Positions 32,758-41,210 of a stretch of DNA of 64,000 nucleotides are shown in pieces. Every line of letters begins with the position of its first letter. Within the stretch, counting starts at the first letter, position 1. The stretch comes from Streptacidiphilus albus JL83. GTDB taxonomy: Bacteria > Actinomycetota > Actinomycetes > Streptomycetales > Streptomycetaceae. Made by a program: the position numbers and the translations under genes. The notes beneath the pieces were generated by a model. The model was not told the origin of the DNA, did no database searches, and was given only the letters and a program-made list of their open reading frames with translations. Location of the stretch: the NCBI RefSeq assembly GCF_000744705.1, contig NZ_JQML01000001.1, forward strand, positions 4,226,017-4,290,016, given 5' to 3'.

Positions 32758-33220
32758 CCTGGTCCGGGTCCTCCGGCAGTCGGCAGATGTGCTGGAGCCA
32801 CAGCCCGGCCGCCATCACGCCGATCCCGGCCAACACCGCGAGACCGGCGGTGACCACCTGGCCGTGCCGCCCCGGGACGGAGTCCCACTGGCTGCCCAGG
32901 AACACCCCGAGCCCCCCGTAGACGCCGGTGACCAGGGCCGCGACCAGGGCGCTGGCCTGCCCCAGGACCACCGCGCGGGCCGCCCCCAGCGGGTCGACCC
33001 CCTTGGCGTCGGGGACCCGCTCGCGCTGGGCCCGCAGCCGGGCCCGGAGCGAGACGGCGGTCGCGGCCAGCACCACCGCGATGATCGCCAGCACGATCGG
33101 GGCGGCCGTGGGCACGCCGGGAACCGTCCCCAGCGAGTTCCACAGCCGGGTGCCGCCCCAGCAGAGCAGCCCCGTGACCAGGGTGATCCCGACGAGTACG
33201 ACCGGGCGTAGCGGCTTCAC
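32729..33220 (-). CDS. DUF3180 membrane protein
   Basis: 163 residues from GTG 33220, four membrane helices (LRPVVLVGITLVTGLLCWGG, IVLAIIAVVLAATAVSL, ASALVAALVTGVYGGLGVF, VVTAGLAVLAGIGVMAAGLWL). DUF3180 proteins are found directly after folK throughout actinobacteria; function unknown. It is the last gene of the folate block. A tandem 19-bp duplication lies in its leader. Its stop is inside the convergent EamA gene. Confidence 0.88.
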   Translation of the reverse strand: MKPLRPVVLVGITLVTGLLCWGGTRLWNSLGTVPGVPTAAPIVLAIIAVVLAATAVSLRARLRAQRERVPDAKGVDPLGAARAVVLGQASALVAALVTGVYGGLGVFLGSQWDSVPGRHGQVVTAGLAVLAGIGVMAAGLWLQHICRLPEDPDQVSPAPYRRG

Positions 33221-33227
33221 TTCTCCC

Positions 33228-33265
33228 CTTCTCGCAAGCTTCTTCTCTTCTCGCAAGCTTCTTCT
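33228..33265. repeat. Tandem 19-bp duplication in the DUF3180 leader
   Basis: Two exact head-to-tail copies of a 19-bp unit containing AAGCTT, between folK (stop 33290) and the DUF3180 start. In gene orientation each copy is purine-rich (AGAAGAAG, GAGAAG), so it duplicates Shine-Dalgarno-like sequence just upstream of the real GGGGAG. Confidence 0.85.
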
Positions 33266-33289
33266 CGGTACCGCTGCCCTTCGGAACCG

Positions 33290-33877
33290 CTACTGCGGCA
33301 GGTGCAGCGCCAGGTCGGTGCGGCGGCGCACGCCGTCCTCGCCCACCGCGGCCAGCAGCCCGGCCACCGGCCCGTGGCCGGCCAGCTCCGCCTCCGGGTC
33401 CGCGTCCAGCCACGGGGCCAGCACGAAGGCGCGCTCATGGGCCCGGGGGTGAGGCAGGGTCAGCTCGGGCTGCGTCAGCTCCACGCCCTCGTAGGCGAGG
33501 ATGTCGACGTCCAGGGTGCGCGCACCCCAGCGGACCTCGCGGACCCGGCCGAAGGCGTCCTCGACCGCGTTGGCACGCTCCAGCAGCGAGTGCGGCGGCA
33601 GGGTGGTGCGCAGCACCAGGACCGCGTTGAAGTAGGTCGGCTGGCCCTCGGGGCCGCCGACGCCGTCGGTCTCGTAGACCGCCGAGACGGCCTTGACCCG
33701 GACGCCGGGGGTCTCCTCCAGCGCGTCCACGGCGCCCTGGAGGTTCTCCAGCCGGTTGCCGAGGTTGCTCCCCAGCGCGACGACGGCGCTGCGGGGGTTG
33801 TGCAGGGTGGTGTCGGCCGAGTCGACGCGCTGCTCGACCTCGGGGGCTACGGGCGTGGTGGTGGGGTCGCTGCTCAT
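33290..33877 (-). CDS. folK: HPPK, 6-hydroxymethyl-7,8-dihydropterin pyrophosphokinase
   Basis: 195 residues. VVALGSNLGNRLENLQ, then RVREVRWGARTLDVDILAYEGVELTQPELTLPHPRAHERAFVLAPW with the HPPK signature and metal-binding DVD. Transfers pyrophosphate from ATP to the pterin before FolP acts. About 30 residues of disordered N-terminal extension. Its ATG overlaps the folB stop by ATGA. Folate genes folK, folB and folP lie together, with folE 5 kb away in the same direction. Confidence 0.95.
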   Translation of the reverse strand: MSSDPTTTPVAPEVEQRVDSADTTLHNPRSAVVALGSNLGNRLENLQGAVDALEETPGVRVKAVSAVYETDGVGGPEGQPTYFNAVLVLRTTLPPHSLLERANAVEDAFGRVREVRWGARTLDVDILAYEGVELTQPELTLPHPRAHERAFVLAPWLDADPEAELAGHGPVAGLLAAVGEDGVRRRTDLALHLPQ

Positions 33878-34245
33878 TCGCGGCTCCGAACGATGGTGAT
33901 GGTCACGTCGTCGAACGGCACGGTGATCGGGGCGTCCGGCTTGTGGACGGTCACCTCGACCTCCTGTACCGCGTCGTGCTTCAGACATTGGTCGGCGATG
34001 CGCTGGGCCAGGGTCTCGATCAGGTCGACGGGCTCGCCCTGGACGATGGCGACGACCTCCTCCGAGACGATCCCGTAGTGCGCGGTGCGGGTCAGGTCGT
34101 CGCCGGAGGCGGCCGGCCTGGTGTCGAGGCCGAGCACGATGTCCACCACGAAGGTCTGGCCCTGCTCCCGCTCACGCGGGAACACTCCATGATGGCCACG
34201 GGCCCGCAGGCCCTTCACGGCGACACGGTCCAGCAATCGAATCAC
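33874..34245 (-). CDS. folB: Dihydroneopterin aldolase
   Basis: 123 residues from GTG 34245, a usual length. RVAVKGLRARGHHGVFPREREQGQTFVVDI is the FolB fold signature, with the conserved Glu-containing PREREQGQ and a C-terminal VEVTVHKPDAPI where the catalytic Lys lies. Forms 6-hydroxymethyl-7,8-dihydropterin. Coupled to folK by ATGA. A GTG a few bases upstream is an alternative start. Confidence 0.95.
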   Translation of the reverse strand: MIRLLDRVAVKGLRARGHHGVFPREREQGQTFVVDIVLGLDTRPAASGDDLTRTAHYGIVSEEVVAIVQGEPVDLIETLAQRIADQCLKHDAVQEVEVTVHKPDAPITVPFDDVTITIVRSRE

Positions 34246-34310
34246 TCCCACTGTCCAGGCACCTCTACTCTGTCCGGGCGCGCCGGGGCGCGGGGAGCAG
34301 GGAGGAACGC

Positions 34311-34330
34311 GGCAGGCGACGTTGCCTGCC
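34311..34330. promoter_or_regulatory. Near-perfect 20-bp palindrome upstream of folB
   Basis: GGCAGGCGAC followed by GTTGCCTGCC, symmetrical at 9 of 10 positions, in the 224-bp gap between the SnoaL-like gene and folB. As RNA it is a short stem; as DNA it could be an operator. The gap itself suggests that folB-folK-DUF3180 has its own promoter. Confidence 0.4.
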
Positions 34331-34469
34331 TGAACCAAACTACCTCCCGGTTCCGACAGTCCCGGTCGGGCGGGTGGCCCCGCACGCAGGGCCAACGACG
34401 GGTCGCGACCCGGAATTCCCCGCCCCCGGAAGCACCCGGAGGCGCAGCGGAGGGGCACCGGCGGACCGG

Positions 34470-34922
34470 CTACTCGTCCTCACCGCTCGTCAGCACGGGT
34501 GAGCCGTGGTGCGACCAGAGCCTCCAGCCTGCGGCGGTGCGCCGGAACAGGTTGGTGGCGACGATCCTGCCGCCGACCAGCGGGCCGAGCTCGCCCTCCT
34601 GTTCCGACTCGCCGCCGGAGAGGATGTTCTCGGTGCAGGTGACCAGGGCCACATCGCCGAGCAGCTCGATCTCCACATCGGTGAGGAAGAACTGGATGTA
34701 CTCGGTGTGGGCCATGATCAGCGCGTAGGAGCGCAGCACCGAGGCCCGGCCGCGCAGCACCGGCCAGCCCGGGTGGACGCAGACCGCGCCGCGGACGTCG
34801 TCGGCGTCGGCGCCGGACACCCAGACGTCGGTGAGCGCGTCCAGGTCCCCCGCCTCCAGGGCGGCGTAGAGCGAGGCGTTGGCGGCCTCGACCGCCTCCT
34901 CGTCGGCGCCCGCGGCGCTCAT
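34470..34922 (-). CDS. SnoaL-like / NTF2-fold protein
   Basis: 150 residues of NTF2-like fold (EAANASLYAALEAGDLDALTDVWV ... HPGWPVLRGRASVLRSYALI ... GRIVATNLFRRTAAGWRLWSHHGSPV). Conserved position between folP and folB in streptomycetes suggests a linked role, but none is known; a small ligand-binding or isomerase function is typical of the fold. ATGA overlap with folP stop region gives translational coupling. Confidence 0.85.
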   Translation of the reverse strand: MSAAGADEEAVEAANASLYAALEAGDLDALTDVWVSGADADDVRGAVCVHPGWPVLRGRASVLRSYALIMAHTEYIQFFLTDVEIELLGDVALVTCTENILSGGESEQEGELGPLVGGRIVATNLFRRTAAGWRLWSHHGSPVLTSGEDE

Positions 34923-35788
34923 CGGTCCGCCCCGCGGGCGGCTCGCAGCGCGGACTCCACCCGGACGGCGTCGGCCGTCGCGGTGACCTCGTGCACCCGG
35001 ACCGCCCAGGCCCCCTGGGCCGCCGCCAGCGCCGAGACGGCGGCGGTGGCGGCGTCCCGGGCACGGGCCGGACGGAGCTCGCCGGTGGCCGGATCGGCCA
35101 GCAGCGTGCCCAGGAAGCGCTTGCGGGAGGCGGCGACCAGGATCGGCCGGCCGAGCCTGGTCCAGGCGTCCAGCCGGGCGAGCAGCGCCCAGTCGTCCTC
35201 GCGGCGCTTGGAGAACCCGAGCCCGGGGTCGACGATGATCTGGGCGGGGTCGACCCCGCCGGACACCACGGCGTCCATCTGGCGCTCCACTTCCTCGATG
35301 ACCTCCCCCACCACATCCCCGTAGGAGGCGAGTTCATCCATCGAGGCGGACTGTCCGCGCCAGTGCATCACCACGAAGGGCACCCCGGTCCCGGCCGCGA
35401 CCGGGACCATGTCCGGGTCGGCGAGCCCGCCGCTGACGTCGTTGACGATCCGCGCGCCGGCCTCCACCGCGGCCTCGGCCACGGCCGCCCGCATGGTGTC
35501 GATGCTGACCGTCACCCCGGCCTCGGCCAGGCCCCTGACCACCGGAAGCACCCGGCGCAGTTCCTCCTCCCGGGTGACCCGCACCGCGCCCGGCCGGGTT
35601 GACTCGCCGCCCACGTCCACGATGTCGGCGCCCCGGGCCACCAGCTCCAGACCGTGCGCCACGGCCAGGCCGGGATCGAGCCAGAGCCCGCCGTCGGAGA
35701 AGGAGTCCGGGGTGACGTTGACGACGCCCATCACCCCGCAGCGGCCCCAGTCGTCGACGCCGGGCAGAGCACTCTTGAAGGCGTTCAT
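34919..35788 (-). CDS. folP: Dihydropteroate synthase
   Basis: 289 residues. CGVMGVVNVTPDSFSDGG with the pterin-binding signature, GADIVDVGGESTRPGA, NDVSGG, DPGLGFSKRREDDW and the C-terminal RVHEVTATADAV are all present; it condenses the pterin pyrophosphate with p-aminobenzoate and is the sulfonamide target. ATG 35788 overlaps the stop of the lysyl-PG synthase gene (ATGA). Complete and of standard length. Confidence 0.96.
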   Translation of the reverse strand: MNAFKSALPGVDDWGRCGVMGVVNVTPDSFSDGGLWLDPGLAVAHGLELVARGADIVDVGGESTRPGAVRVTREEELRRVLPVVRGLAEAGVTVSIDTMRAAVAEAAVEAGARIVNDVSGGLADPDMVPVAAGTGVPFVVMHWRGQSASMDELASYGDVVGEVIEEVERQMDAVVSGGVDPAQIIVDPGLGFSKRREDDWALLARLDAWTRLGRPILVAASRKRFLGTLLADPATGELRPARARDAATAAVSALAAAQGAWAVRVHEVTATADAVRVESALRAARGADR

Positions 35789-37608
35789 GGAGCCATTGTC
35801 GCGGGCTGGACGTCCGGACCGGGGGCCACCTCCGTCCGCGACCCGCCGCGGCGGGTGAACCTGCGCAGGCTCCGCGGCAGCTCCATCACGATGAACGCCT
35901 CCGCCTGGAGCGCCGAGAGCCCGATCCGGGGCAGGTCCCGGGCGGTCGGGTAGACCAGGAAGCGGGGCTCCCAGATCGGCCGGAACTTGGCGTTGAACTT
36001 GTACAGCGACTCGATCTGGAACCAGCGCGAGAGGAAGACCAGCAGCCCGCGCCAGGCGCGCAGCACCGGCCCCGCGCCGATCCGCTCCCCGCGCGCCAGC
36101 GCCGAGCGGAACATCGCGAAGTTCAGCGAGACCCGCTCCACGCCCAGCTCGGGGCAGGCCTGGAGGGCCTTGACGATCAGCAGCTCGTTGAGGCCGGGGT
36201 CGGCGTCGCGGTCGCGGCGCATCAGCTCCAGCGAGATGCCGTCCTTGCCCCAGGGCACGAAGTGCAGCACCGCGCGGATGTCGCTGGCGCCGGGCGCGGC
36301 GTCCTCGGGCAGCTTGTGCGCGGTGATCACCACGCAGCCCTCGTCGGCCGGGTCGCCGAAGCGGCCCAGCGCCATCGAGAAGCCGCGCTCGGTCTCGGTG
36401 CCGCGCCAGGCGTCGGCGGCGTAGCGGATCTGGTCCCGCTCGACCTCGGTCAGCTCGTCCACCCGGCGGACCCGGCACTCGTAGCCGGCCCGCTCGATCC
36501 GCTTCACCATCTGTCGGACGTTGCGCATGGCGCGGCCCTCCAGGGTGAAGTCCTCCACCTCGACGATGGCCTCGTCGCCGATCTCCAGCGCGTCCAGCCC
36601 CGCCTCGCGGGTCCAGACCTCGCCGCCGACCTCGCTGCAGCCCATCACGGCCGGCACCCAGGCGTAGCGGTGGGCCTCCTCCATGAACCGCTTGATCGCG
36701 CCGGGCCAGGCCTCGACGTCGCCGATCGGGTCGCCGGAGGCGAGCATCACCCCGGACACCACCCGGTACGCGATGGCGGCCTTGCCGCTCGGCGAAAAGA
36801 TCACGCTCTTGTCCCGGCGGAGCGCGAAATAGCCCAGCGAGTCGCGGGCGCCGTGCCTGGTCAGCAGCTCCCGCACCTGGTGCTCCTCGTCCGAACTGAG
36901 TTCGGCGATCGGCTTGGAGGGCTTGGTCGCCAGCCACACCGTGCTGACCGCGGTGAACAGTCCCAGCGAGGCGAGCGAGTAGTAGACCGCGTCGTGCACC
37001 CGGTGGTCGGTGTAGTGGATCGGGCCGCCGATGCCGAACAGCCCCCAGGCCACCTCCCACCAGCGGTCGTGGAAGCTGGGCTCGCCGCCGAGGGCGTGCG
37101 CGTGCGAGCTGACGATGATCAGGCCCAGACCGAAGCTGAAGATCGACATCGCCACGAAGTTCCACAGCGCCCGCCAGCGGGTGCGCGGGTCGGAGAGGGC
37201 GTAGAACTCGTGCCGGTTGAACAGCAGCACCAGGAAGACCGCGATGGCCACTATGGCCGTGCCCCGGTGGTGCCAGCGGAGGACCTCCAGCACCGCGCCG
37301 ACCGGCAGCAGCACCACGACGGCCTTCCAGGCCCGCTGCTTCCGGCGGCGCAGCGCGTGCGCGAGCATCAGCAGCAGGATGCCGACCACCAGTGAGGCGG
37401 CGGTGGCCAGGGTGTTCACGCCGGGCAGGAAGTTGGCGAGTTCACGGACCCGGGAGTCGCGCAGATGCGGCGCGACGGCCCCGACGATGTCGATGAGGCC
37501 GACCAGGGCGGTGGCGTAGCCCATGGCGGAAGGCACCCAGGGACGGGAGACCTTTGGCAGCTGAATGCCCTTCCGGTTGCGGCTCTCGGAAGGCTGGGGG
37601 TCGTTCAT
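35785..37608 (-). CDS. Phosphatidylglycerol lysyltransferase (aminoacyl-PG synthase)
   Basis: 607 residues. About six membrane helices in the first 235 residues (e.g. SAMGYATALVGLIDIVGAV, ALWNFVAMSIFSFGLGLIIV), then a cytosolic DUF2156 catalytic domain of two GNAT-like folds (SLGYFALRRDKSVIFSPSGKAAIAYRVVSGVMLASGDPIGD ... KEDGISLELMRRD-type segment GKDGISLELMRRD). It transfers lysine (or another residue) from aminoacyl-tRNA to phosphatidylglycerol, lowering surface charge and giving resistance to cationic peptides. First gene of the fol operon by ATGA overlap. Amino-acid specificity cannot be read from sequence. Divergent from two esterases. Confidence 0.92.
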   Translation of the reverse strand: MNDPQPSESRNRKGIQLPKVSRPWVPSAMGYATALVGLIDIVGAVAPHLRDSRVRELANFLPGVNTLATAASLVVGILLLMLAHALRRRKQRAWKAVVVLLPVGAVLEVLRWHHRGTAIVAIAVFLVLLFNRHEFYALSDPRTRWRALWNFVAMSIFSFGLGLIIVSSHAHALGGEPSFHDRWWEVAWGLFGIGGPIHYTDHRVHDAVYYSLASLGLFTAVSTVWLATKPSKPIAELSSDEEHQVRELLTRHGARDSLGYFALRRDKSVIFSPSGKAAIAYRVVSGVMLASGDPIGDVEAWPGAIKRFMEEAHRYAWVPAVMGCSEVGGEVWTREAGLDALEIGDEAIVEVEDFTLEGRAMRNVRQMVKRIERAGYECRVRRVDELTEVERDQIRYAADAWRGTETERGFSMALGRFGDPADEGCVVITAHKLPEDAAPGASDIRAVLHFVPWGKDGISLELMRRDRDADPGLNELLIVKALQACPELGVERVSLNFAMFRSALARGERIGAGPVLRAWRGLLVFLSRWFQIESLYKFNAKFRPIWEPRFLVYPTARDLPRIGLSALQAEAFIVMELPRSLRRFTRRGGSRTEVAPGPDVQPATMAP

Positions 37609-37791
37609 AGGGCTCCACAGTAGAGCCTTCGGTAAGGACTTCGGTCAGACCGTAGTAGGAGTGGGTCATCACCAGGCATGAGTTCTCCGTCCGTGCATAA
37701 CGTTTTGCTAAACCACAGCAACTTCCCAGGCATCCTGGAACGTCTAGACCTCCTGTCATGCCAATCGTCATTACGTCCGGGAAGTGGACCC

Positions 37792-38982
37792 ATGGGACTC
37801 ACCAGCCAGAAACTGCAGACACTCGTCGCGGTGTTCGCGGTCGTCTGTTTCGCAGCCACGGTCTGGTTGTGGCCCCGTCTCGCCAAGCGCGCGTGGTGGT
37901 CCTACCTGGCCCGGATCGGCGTGCTGCTGGCGAGCCAGCTGCTGACCCTGGCCGCGATCGGCCTGGCGGCGAACAACTGGGGCGGCTTCTACAGCTCCTG
38001 GGGCGACCTGATGGGCAGCGACCAGGGCGCCACCCCGGGGATCACCAACGGCTACCACCCGGCCGGCGTGGCGGGCGTGGACATCCTCGACTCCAAGCCG
38101 GTGCCGCTGGAGCTCGGCGGCGCGACCGGCAGCGGCGGGACGCTGCAGCAGGTCGTCGTCCAGGGCTCGGGCACCGGGCTGACCGAGCCCGGCTACGTCT
38201 ACCTGCCGCCGCAGTACAAGGATCCGGCCTACGCCCACACCAAGTTCCCGGTGATCCTGGTCTTCACCGGCTACCCGGGGACGGCCCAGAACCTGATCAC
38301 CCGGATGAAGTATCCGACGGTCGCGGCCCAGGCCATCTACGAGAAGCAGATGCAGCCGTCGATCATGGTGCTGATGCGGCCCTCGGTCGCCATGCCCCGG
38401 GACACCGAGTGCCAGAACGTGCCCGGCGGACCGCAGGCCGAGACCTTCTTCGACACCGATCTGCACCAGGCCATGGCCGCCCGCTACCGGGTCGCCGCCG
38501 GCGGTGCGGGCTGGGGTGTGATCGGGGACTCGACCGGCGGCTACTGCGCGCTGAAGCTGAGCATGCGCAACCCGGGCGCCTTCGCCGCGGCGGCCTCGCT
38601 CTCCGGCTACTACAAGGCCGCCGAGGACGACACCACCGGCAACCTCTTCGGCCCCGGCAAGGGCGACCAGCGGCTGCGCAACGAGAACGACCTGATGTGG
38701 CGTCTGAAGAACCTGCCCGCACCGGAGGTGTCGGTGCTGGTCACCAGCAGCCGGCAGGGCGAGTACGACTACCGGGCGACCGAGCAGTTCATCGCCGCGG
38801 TGAAGGAGCCGATGCAGGTCTCCTCGCTGATCCTGCCCAGCGGCGGCCACAACTTCGACACCTGGAACCGGGAGACCCCGGAGGCGCTGCGCTGGTTGGC
38901 GGCCCGGCTCCAGCCCCCGGTCGGGGGTCCGGACGGAGGTCCGGGCAGTTCCCCGAGCGGGACGGGAACCGACGTGTCCTGA
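37792..38982 (+). CDS. Membrane-anchored alpha/beta-hydrolase esterase, first of a tandem pair
   Basis: 396 residues from ATG 37792. Two N-terminal membrane helices (LQTLVAVFAVVCFAATVWLWP and LARIGVLLASQLLTLAAIGLA), then an extracytoplasmic esterase-D/antigen-85-type domain: PVILVFTGYPGTAQN, nucleophile elbow VIGDSTGGYCAL (GxSxG), SGGHNFDTW with the catalytic His. Paralogue of the next gene. Divergent from the lysyl-PG synthase; by analogy with aminoacyl-PG hydrolases such as AlnE/AhyD it could remove lysine from PG. That role is inference. Confidence 0.88.
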   Translation: MGLTSQKLQTLVAVFAVVCFAATVWLWPRLAKRAWWSYLARIGVLLASQLLTLAAIGLAANNWGGFYSSWGDLMGSDQGATPGITNGYHPAGVAGVDILDSKPVPLELGGATGSGGTLQQVVVQGSGTGLTEPGYVYLPPQYKDPAYAHTKFPVILVFTGYPGTAQNLITRMKYPTVAAQAIYEKQMQPSIMVLMRPSVAMPRDTECQNVPGGPQAETFFDTDLHQAMAARYRVAAGGAGWGVIGDSTGGYCALKLSMRNPGAFAAAASLSGYYKAAEDDTTGNLFGPGKGDQRLRNENDLMWRLKNLPAPEVSVLVTSSRQGEYDYRATEQFIAAVKEPMQVSSLILPSGGHNFDTWNRETPEALRWLAARLQPPVGGPDGGPGSSPSGTGTDVS

Positions 38983-39187
38983 CACTCGTCGAACCGGGGG
39001 CGGTGCCGGAGGGGCGCCGAACAGGTCGTCAGGGCCTCTGTCCGGCAGAGCCCCTGGGGACCGCAGCGAATGCGATGGCGGGTCCATCGCGCAGGCCGGA
39101 GCACCGGCCGACGGCGGGGGCCAGCGGGCGTTCGCGGTGAACCGAAGGATCGACGCCGGCCGGCCGGCCGGAACAGGAGCAGCACCG

Positions 39188-40486
39188 ATGAACCTGACGA
39201 GCGACACGCTGCTGGACGCGATGATCGCGCTCACCGTGATCAGCGTCGCCCTCACCGTCTGGCTGTGGCCACGCCTGGCCGGGCGCGGACTGCTCTGGAT
39301 ACTCGCCAGGCTCGGCATGATCCTCATGTCCCAGGTCTCCCTGGTGCTGGTGGTCGCGCTCATGGTCAACTCCTACGGCGACTTCTACCCGACCTGGCAG
39401 GACCTGGTCGGCGGCGGCGGCAACCAGCAGGTGGCCTTCGGCCAGACCAGCGGAGGGGCCGGCACCGCCGTCAACGGGGTCATCGGCGGCAAGCTGCTGG
39501 TACCGGTCCCGGGCGGGGCCGACTCCGTCAAGGACATGCCGAAGGGGCCCGCCGACCAGGTCGGCCAGCTCAGCGAGGTGCGGCTGTACGGCAAGAGCTC
39601 GCACCTGGACGCCCTGGCCTACGTCTACCTGCCGGCCCAGTACTTCCAGCCGGCCTACGCCCACACCGCGTTCCCGGTGATAACCGCCTACCCGGGCTAC
39701 CCGGGCTGGGTGCAGCAGCTGGTCCAGCGGATGTCGCTGCCGGAGCAGGTGGCCTCGATGGAGATGCAGGGCAAGATGCAGCCGACCATCCTGGTGCTGG
39801 TCTCCGAGAACGTGGTCGCCCCGCGCGACACCGACTGCGTCAACGTGGTCAAGGGGCCGCAGGTCGACACCTTCATGAGCACCGACTACGCGGCGGCGAT
39901 CCGCTCCGGGCTCCGGGTCACCGACGACCCGCGCGGCTGGGGGCTGACCGGCTACTCGGAGGGCGGCACCTGCGCCCTGGAGCTGGCCATGCGCCACCCC
40001 GACCTGTTCGGCGTGGTCGGCGACATGGGCGGCGACTACAGCGACCTGGAGGACGGCGAGAGCGGCAACCTGTTCGGCCCGAAGGGCAGCCAGAGCCGGG
40101 CCGAGCTGATGCAGCAGTACAACATAGCCTGGCGGCTCGCCCACCTGCCGGTGCCCAGCATCCAGGTGCTGGTGGCCACCACCGAGAAGGAGAGCGACTA
40201 CAAGGCCACCCAGGCCTTCCTGCAGGAGGTCCGGGCCCCGATGACGGCCACGCCGATGTTCCTGAAGGTCGGCGGGCACAACTTCGGCACCTGGACCCAG
40301 GAGCGCGACCCGGAGCTGGTGTGGATGAGCCAGCACATGGCCCCGCCGGTCGCGGTCACCACCCCGACGCCGCCCCCCACCAGGACGCCCCCGGCCAAGG
40401 GCGCCACCCAGGGCCCGGCCAAGGGCGCCGGCACCGCCACCCGCGGCGCGCTCGCGGACGGGCCGGAGACCGACCCCAGGCGCTAG
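39188..40486 (+). CDS. Membrane-anchored alpha/beta-hydrolase esterase, second of a tandem pair
   Basis: 432 residues from ATG 39188 (AGGAG). Same layout as the first esterase: two membrane helices ([41 protein letters not shown]), then [15 protein letters not shown], nucleophile elbow [12 protein letters not shown] and GGHNFGTW. A Thr/Pro/Lys-rich tail of 55 residues ([14 protein letters not shown]) may sit in the cell wall. Tandem duplication with divergence. Its TAG stop shares two bases with the folE TAG on the other strand. Confidence 0.88.
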   Translation: MNLTSDTLLDAMIALTVISVALTVWLWPRLAGRGLLWILARLGMILMSQVSLVLVVALMVNSYGDFYPTWQDLVGGGGNQQVAFGQTSGGAGTAVNGVIGGKLLVPVPGGADSVKDMPKGPADQVGQLSEVRLYGKSSHLDALAYVYLPAQYFQPAYAHTAFPVITAYPGYPGWVQQLVQRMSLPEQVASMEMQGKMQPTILVLVSENVVAPRDTDCVNVVKGPQVDTFMSTDYAAAIRSGLRVTDDPRGWGLTGYSEGGTCALELAMRHPDLFGVVGDMGGDYSDLEDGESGNLFGPKGSQSRAELMQQYNIAWRLAHLPVPSIQVLVATTEKESDYKATQAFLQEVRAPMTATPMFLKVGGHNFGTWTQERDPELVWMSQHMAPPVAVTTPTPPPTRTPPAKGATQGPAKGAGTATRGALADGPETDPRR

Positions 40487-41091
40487 CGCCCGACGATGAA
40501 GCCCATCGCCTCGGCCCGGGTCGCGGGGTCACGCAGCTGGCCCCGCACCGCCGAGGTGATGGTCTTCGCCCCGGGCTTGCGGATGCCGCGCATGGACATG
40601 CACATGTGCTCGCACTCCACCACGACCACCACGCCGCGCGGCTCCAGAATGCGCATCAGCGAGTCGGCGACCTGCGTGGTCAGCCGCTCCTGCACCTGCG
40701 GTCGGCGGGCGTAGACGTCCACCAGCCGGGCCAGCTTGGACAGGCCGGTGATCTTGCCGCTGCTGGACGGGATGTAGCCGACGTGGGCGACCCCTCGGAA
40801 GGGCACCAGGTGGTGCTCGCAGACCGAGGTCACCTCGATGTCCTTGACCAGCACCATCTCGTCGTGGCCGAGGTCGAAGGTGGTCGTCAGCACGTCCTCC
40901 GGCTCCTGCCAGAGTCCGGCGAATATCTCCTGGTAGGACCGGGCAACCCGGGCCGGCGTGTCGCGCAGCCCCTCGCGGTCGGGGTCCTCGCCCACGGCGA
41001 TCAGCAGCTCGCGCACGGCGTTCTCCGCCCGCTTCTGGTCGAACACCCCTACGGCTCCGGTCGAACCCTCGATGGTCACCGGGTCGGTCAT
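40483..41091 (-). CDS. folE: GTP cyclohydrolase I
   Basis: 202 residues. [27 protein letters not shown], the zinc and active site segment [47 protein letters not shown] and the third Cys in [12 protein letters not shown] identify type IA FolE. First step of tetrahydrofolate synthesis from GTP. Lies downstream of ftsH with a hairpin in between, so it likely has its own or attenuated expression. Confidence 0.97.
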   Translation of the reverse strand: MTDPVTIEGSTGAVGVFDQKRAENAVRELLIAVGEDPDREGLRDTPARVARSYQEIFAGLWQEPEDVLTTTFDLGHDEMVLVKDIEVTSVCEHHLVPFRGVAHVGYIPSSSGKITGLSKLARLVDVYARRPQVQERLTTQVADSLMRILEPRGVVVVVECEHMCMSMRGIRKPGAKTITSAVRGQLRDPATRAEAMGFIVGR

Positions 41092-41143
41092 GGAACGTCC
41101 TCATCTCTCGGGTGCTCGACGATCGGCAGCCGGAACAACGGCC

Positions 41144-41187
41144 GGATGCCGCCGCCCCAAGGGTAAAACCTTGGGACGACGGCATCC
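41144..41187 (-). terminator. Hairpin between ftsH and folE
   Basis: 18-20-bp stem with two mismatches and a GGTAAAA-type loop, 24 bp past the ftsH stop and 53 bp before the folE ATG. It ends or attenuates the ftsH transcript. Confidence 0.75.
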
Positions 41188-41210
41188 ATTCCGGGGCCTT
41201 GAGCGCCTGG

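Noticed and set aside
37738..37753. DasR box upstream of the first esterase (GTCTAGACC core)
   Set aside because: Only 10 of 16 positions match the dre consensus and one half-site is missing, in contrast to the 13-14 matches near nagK.
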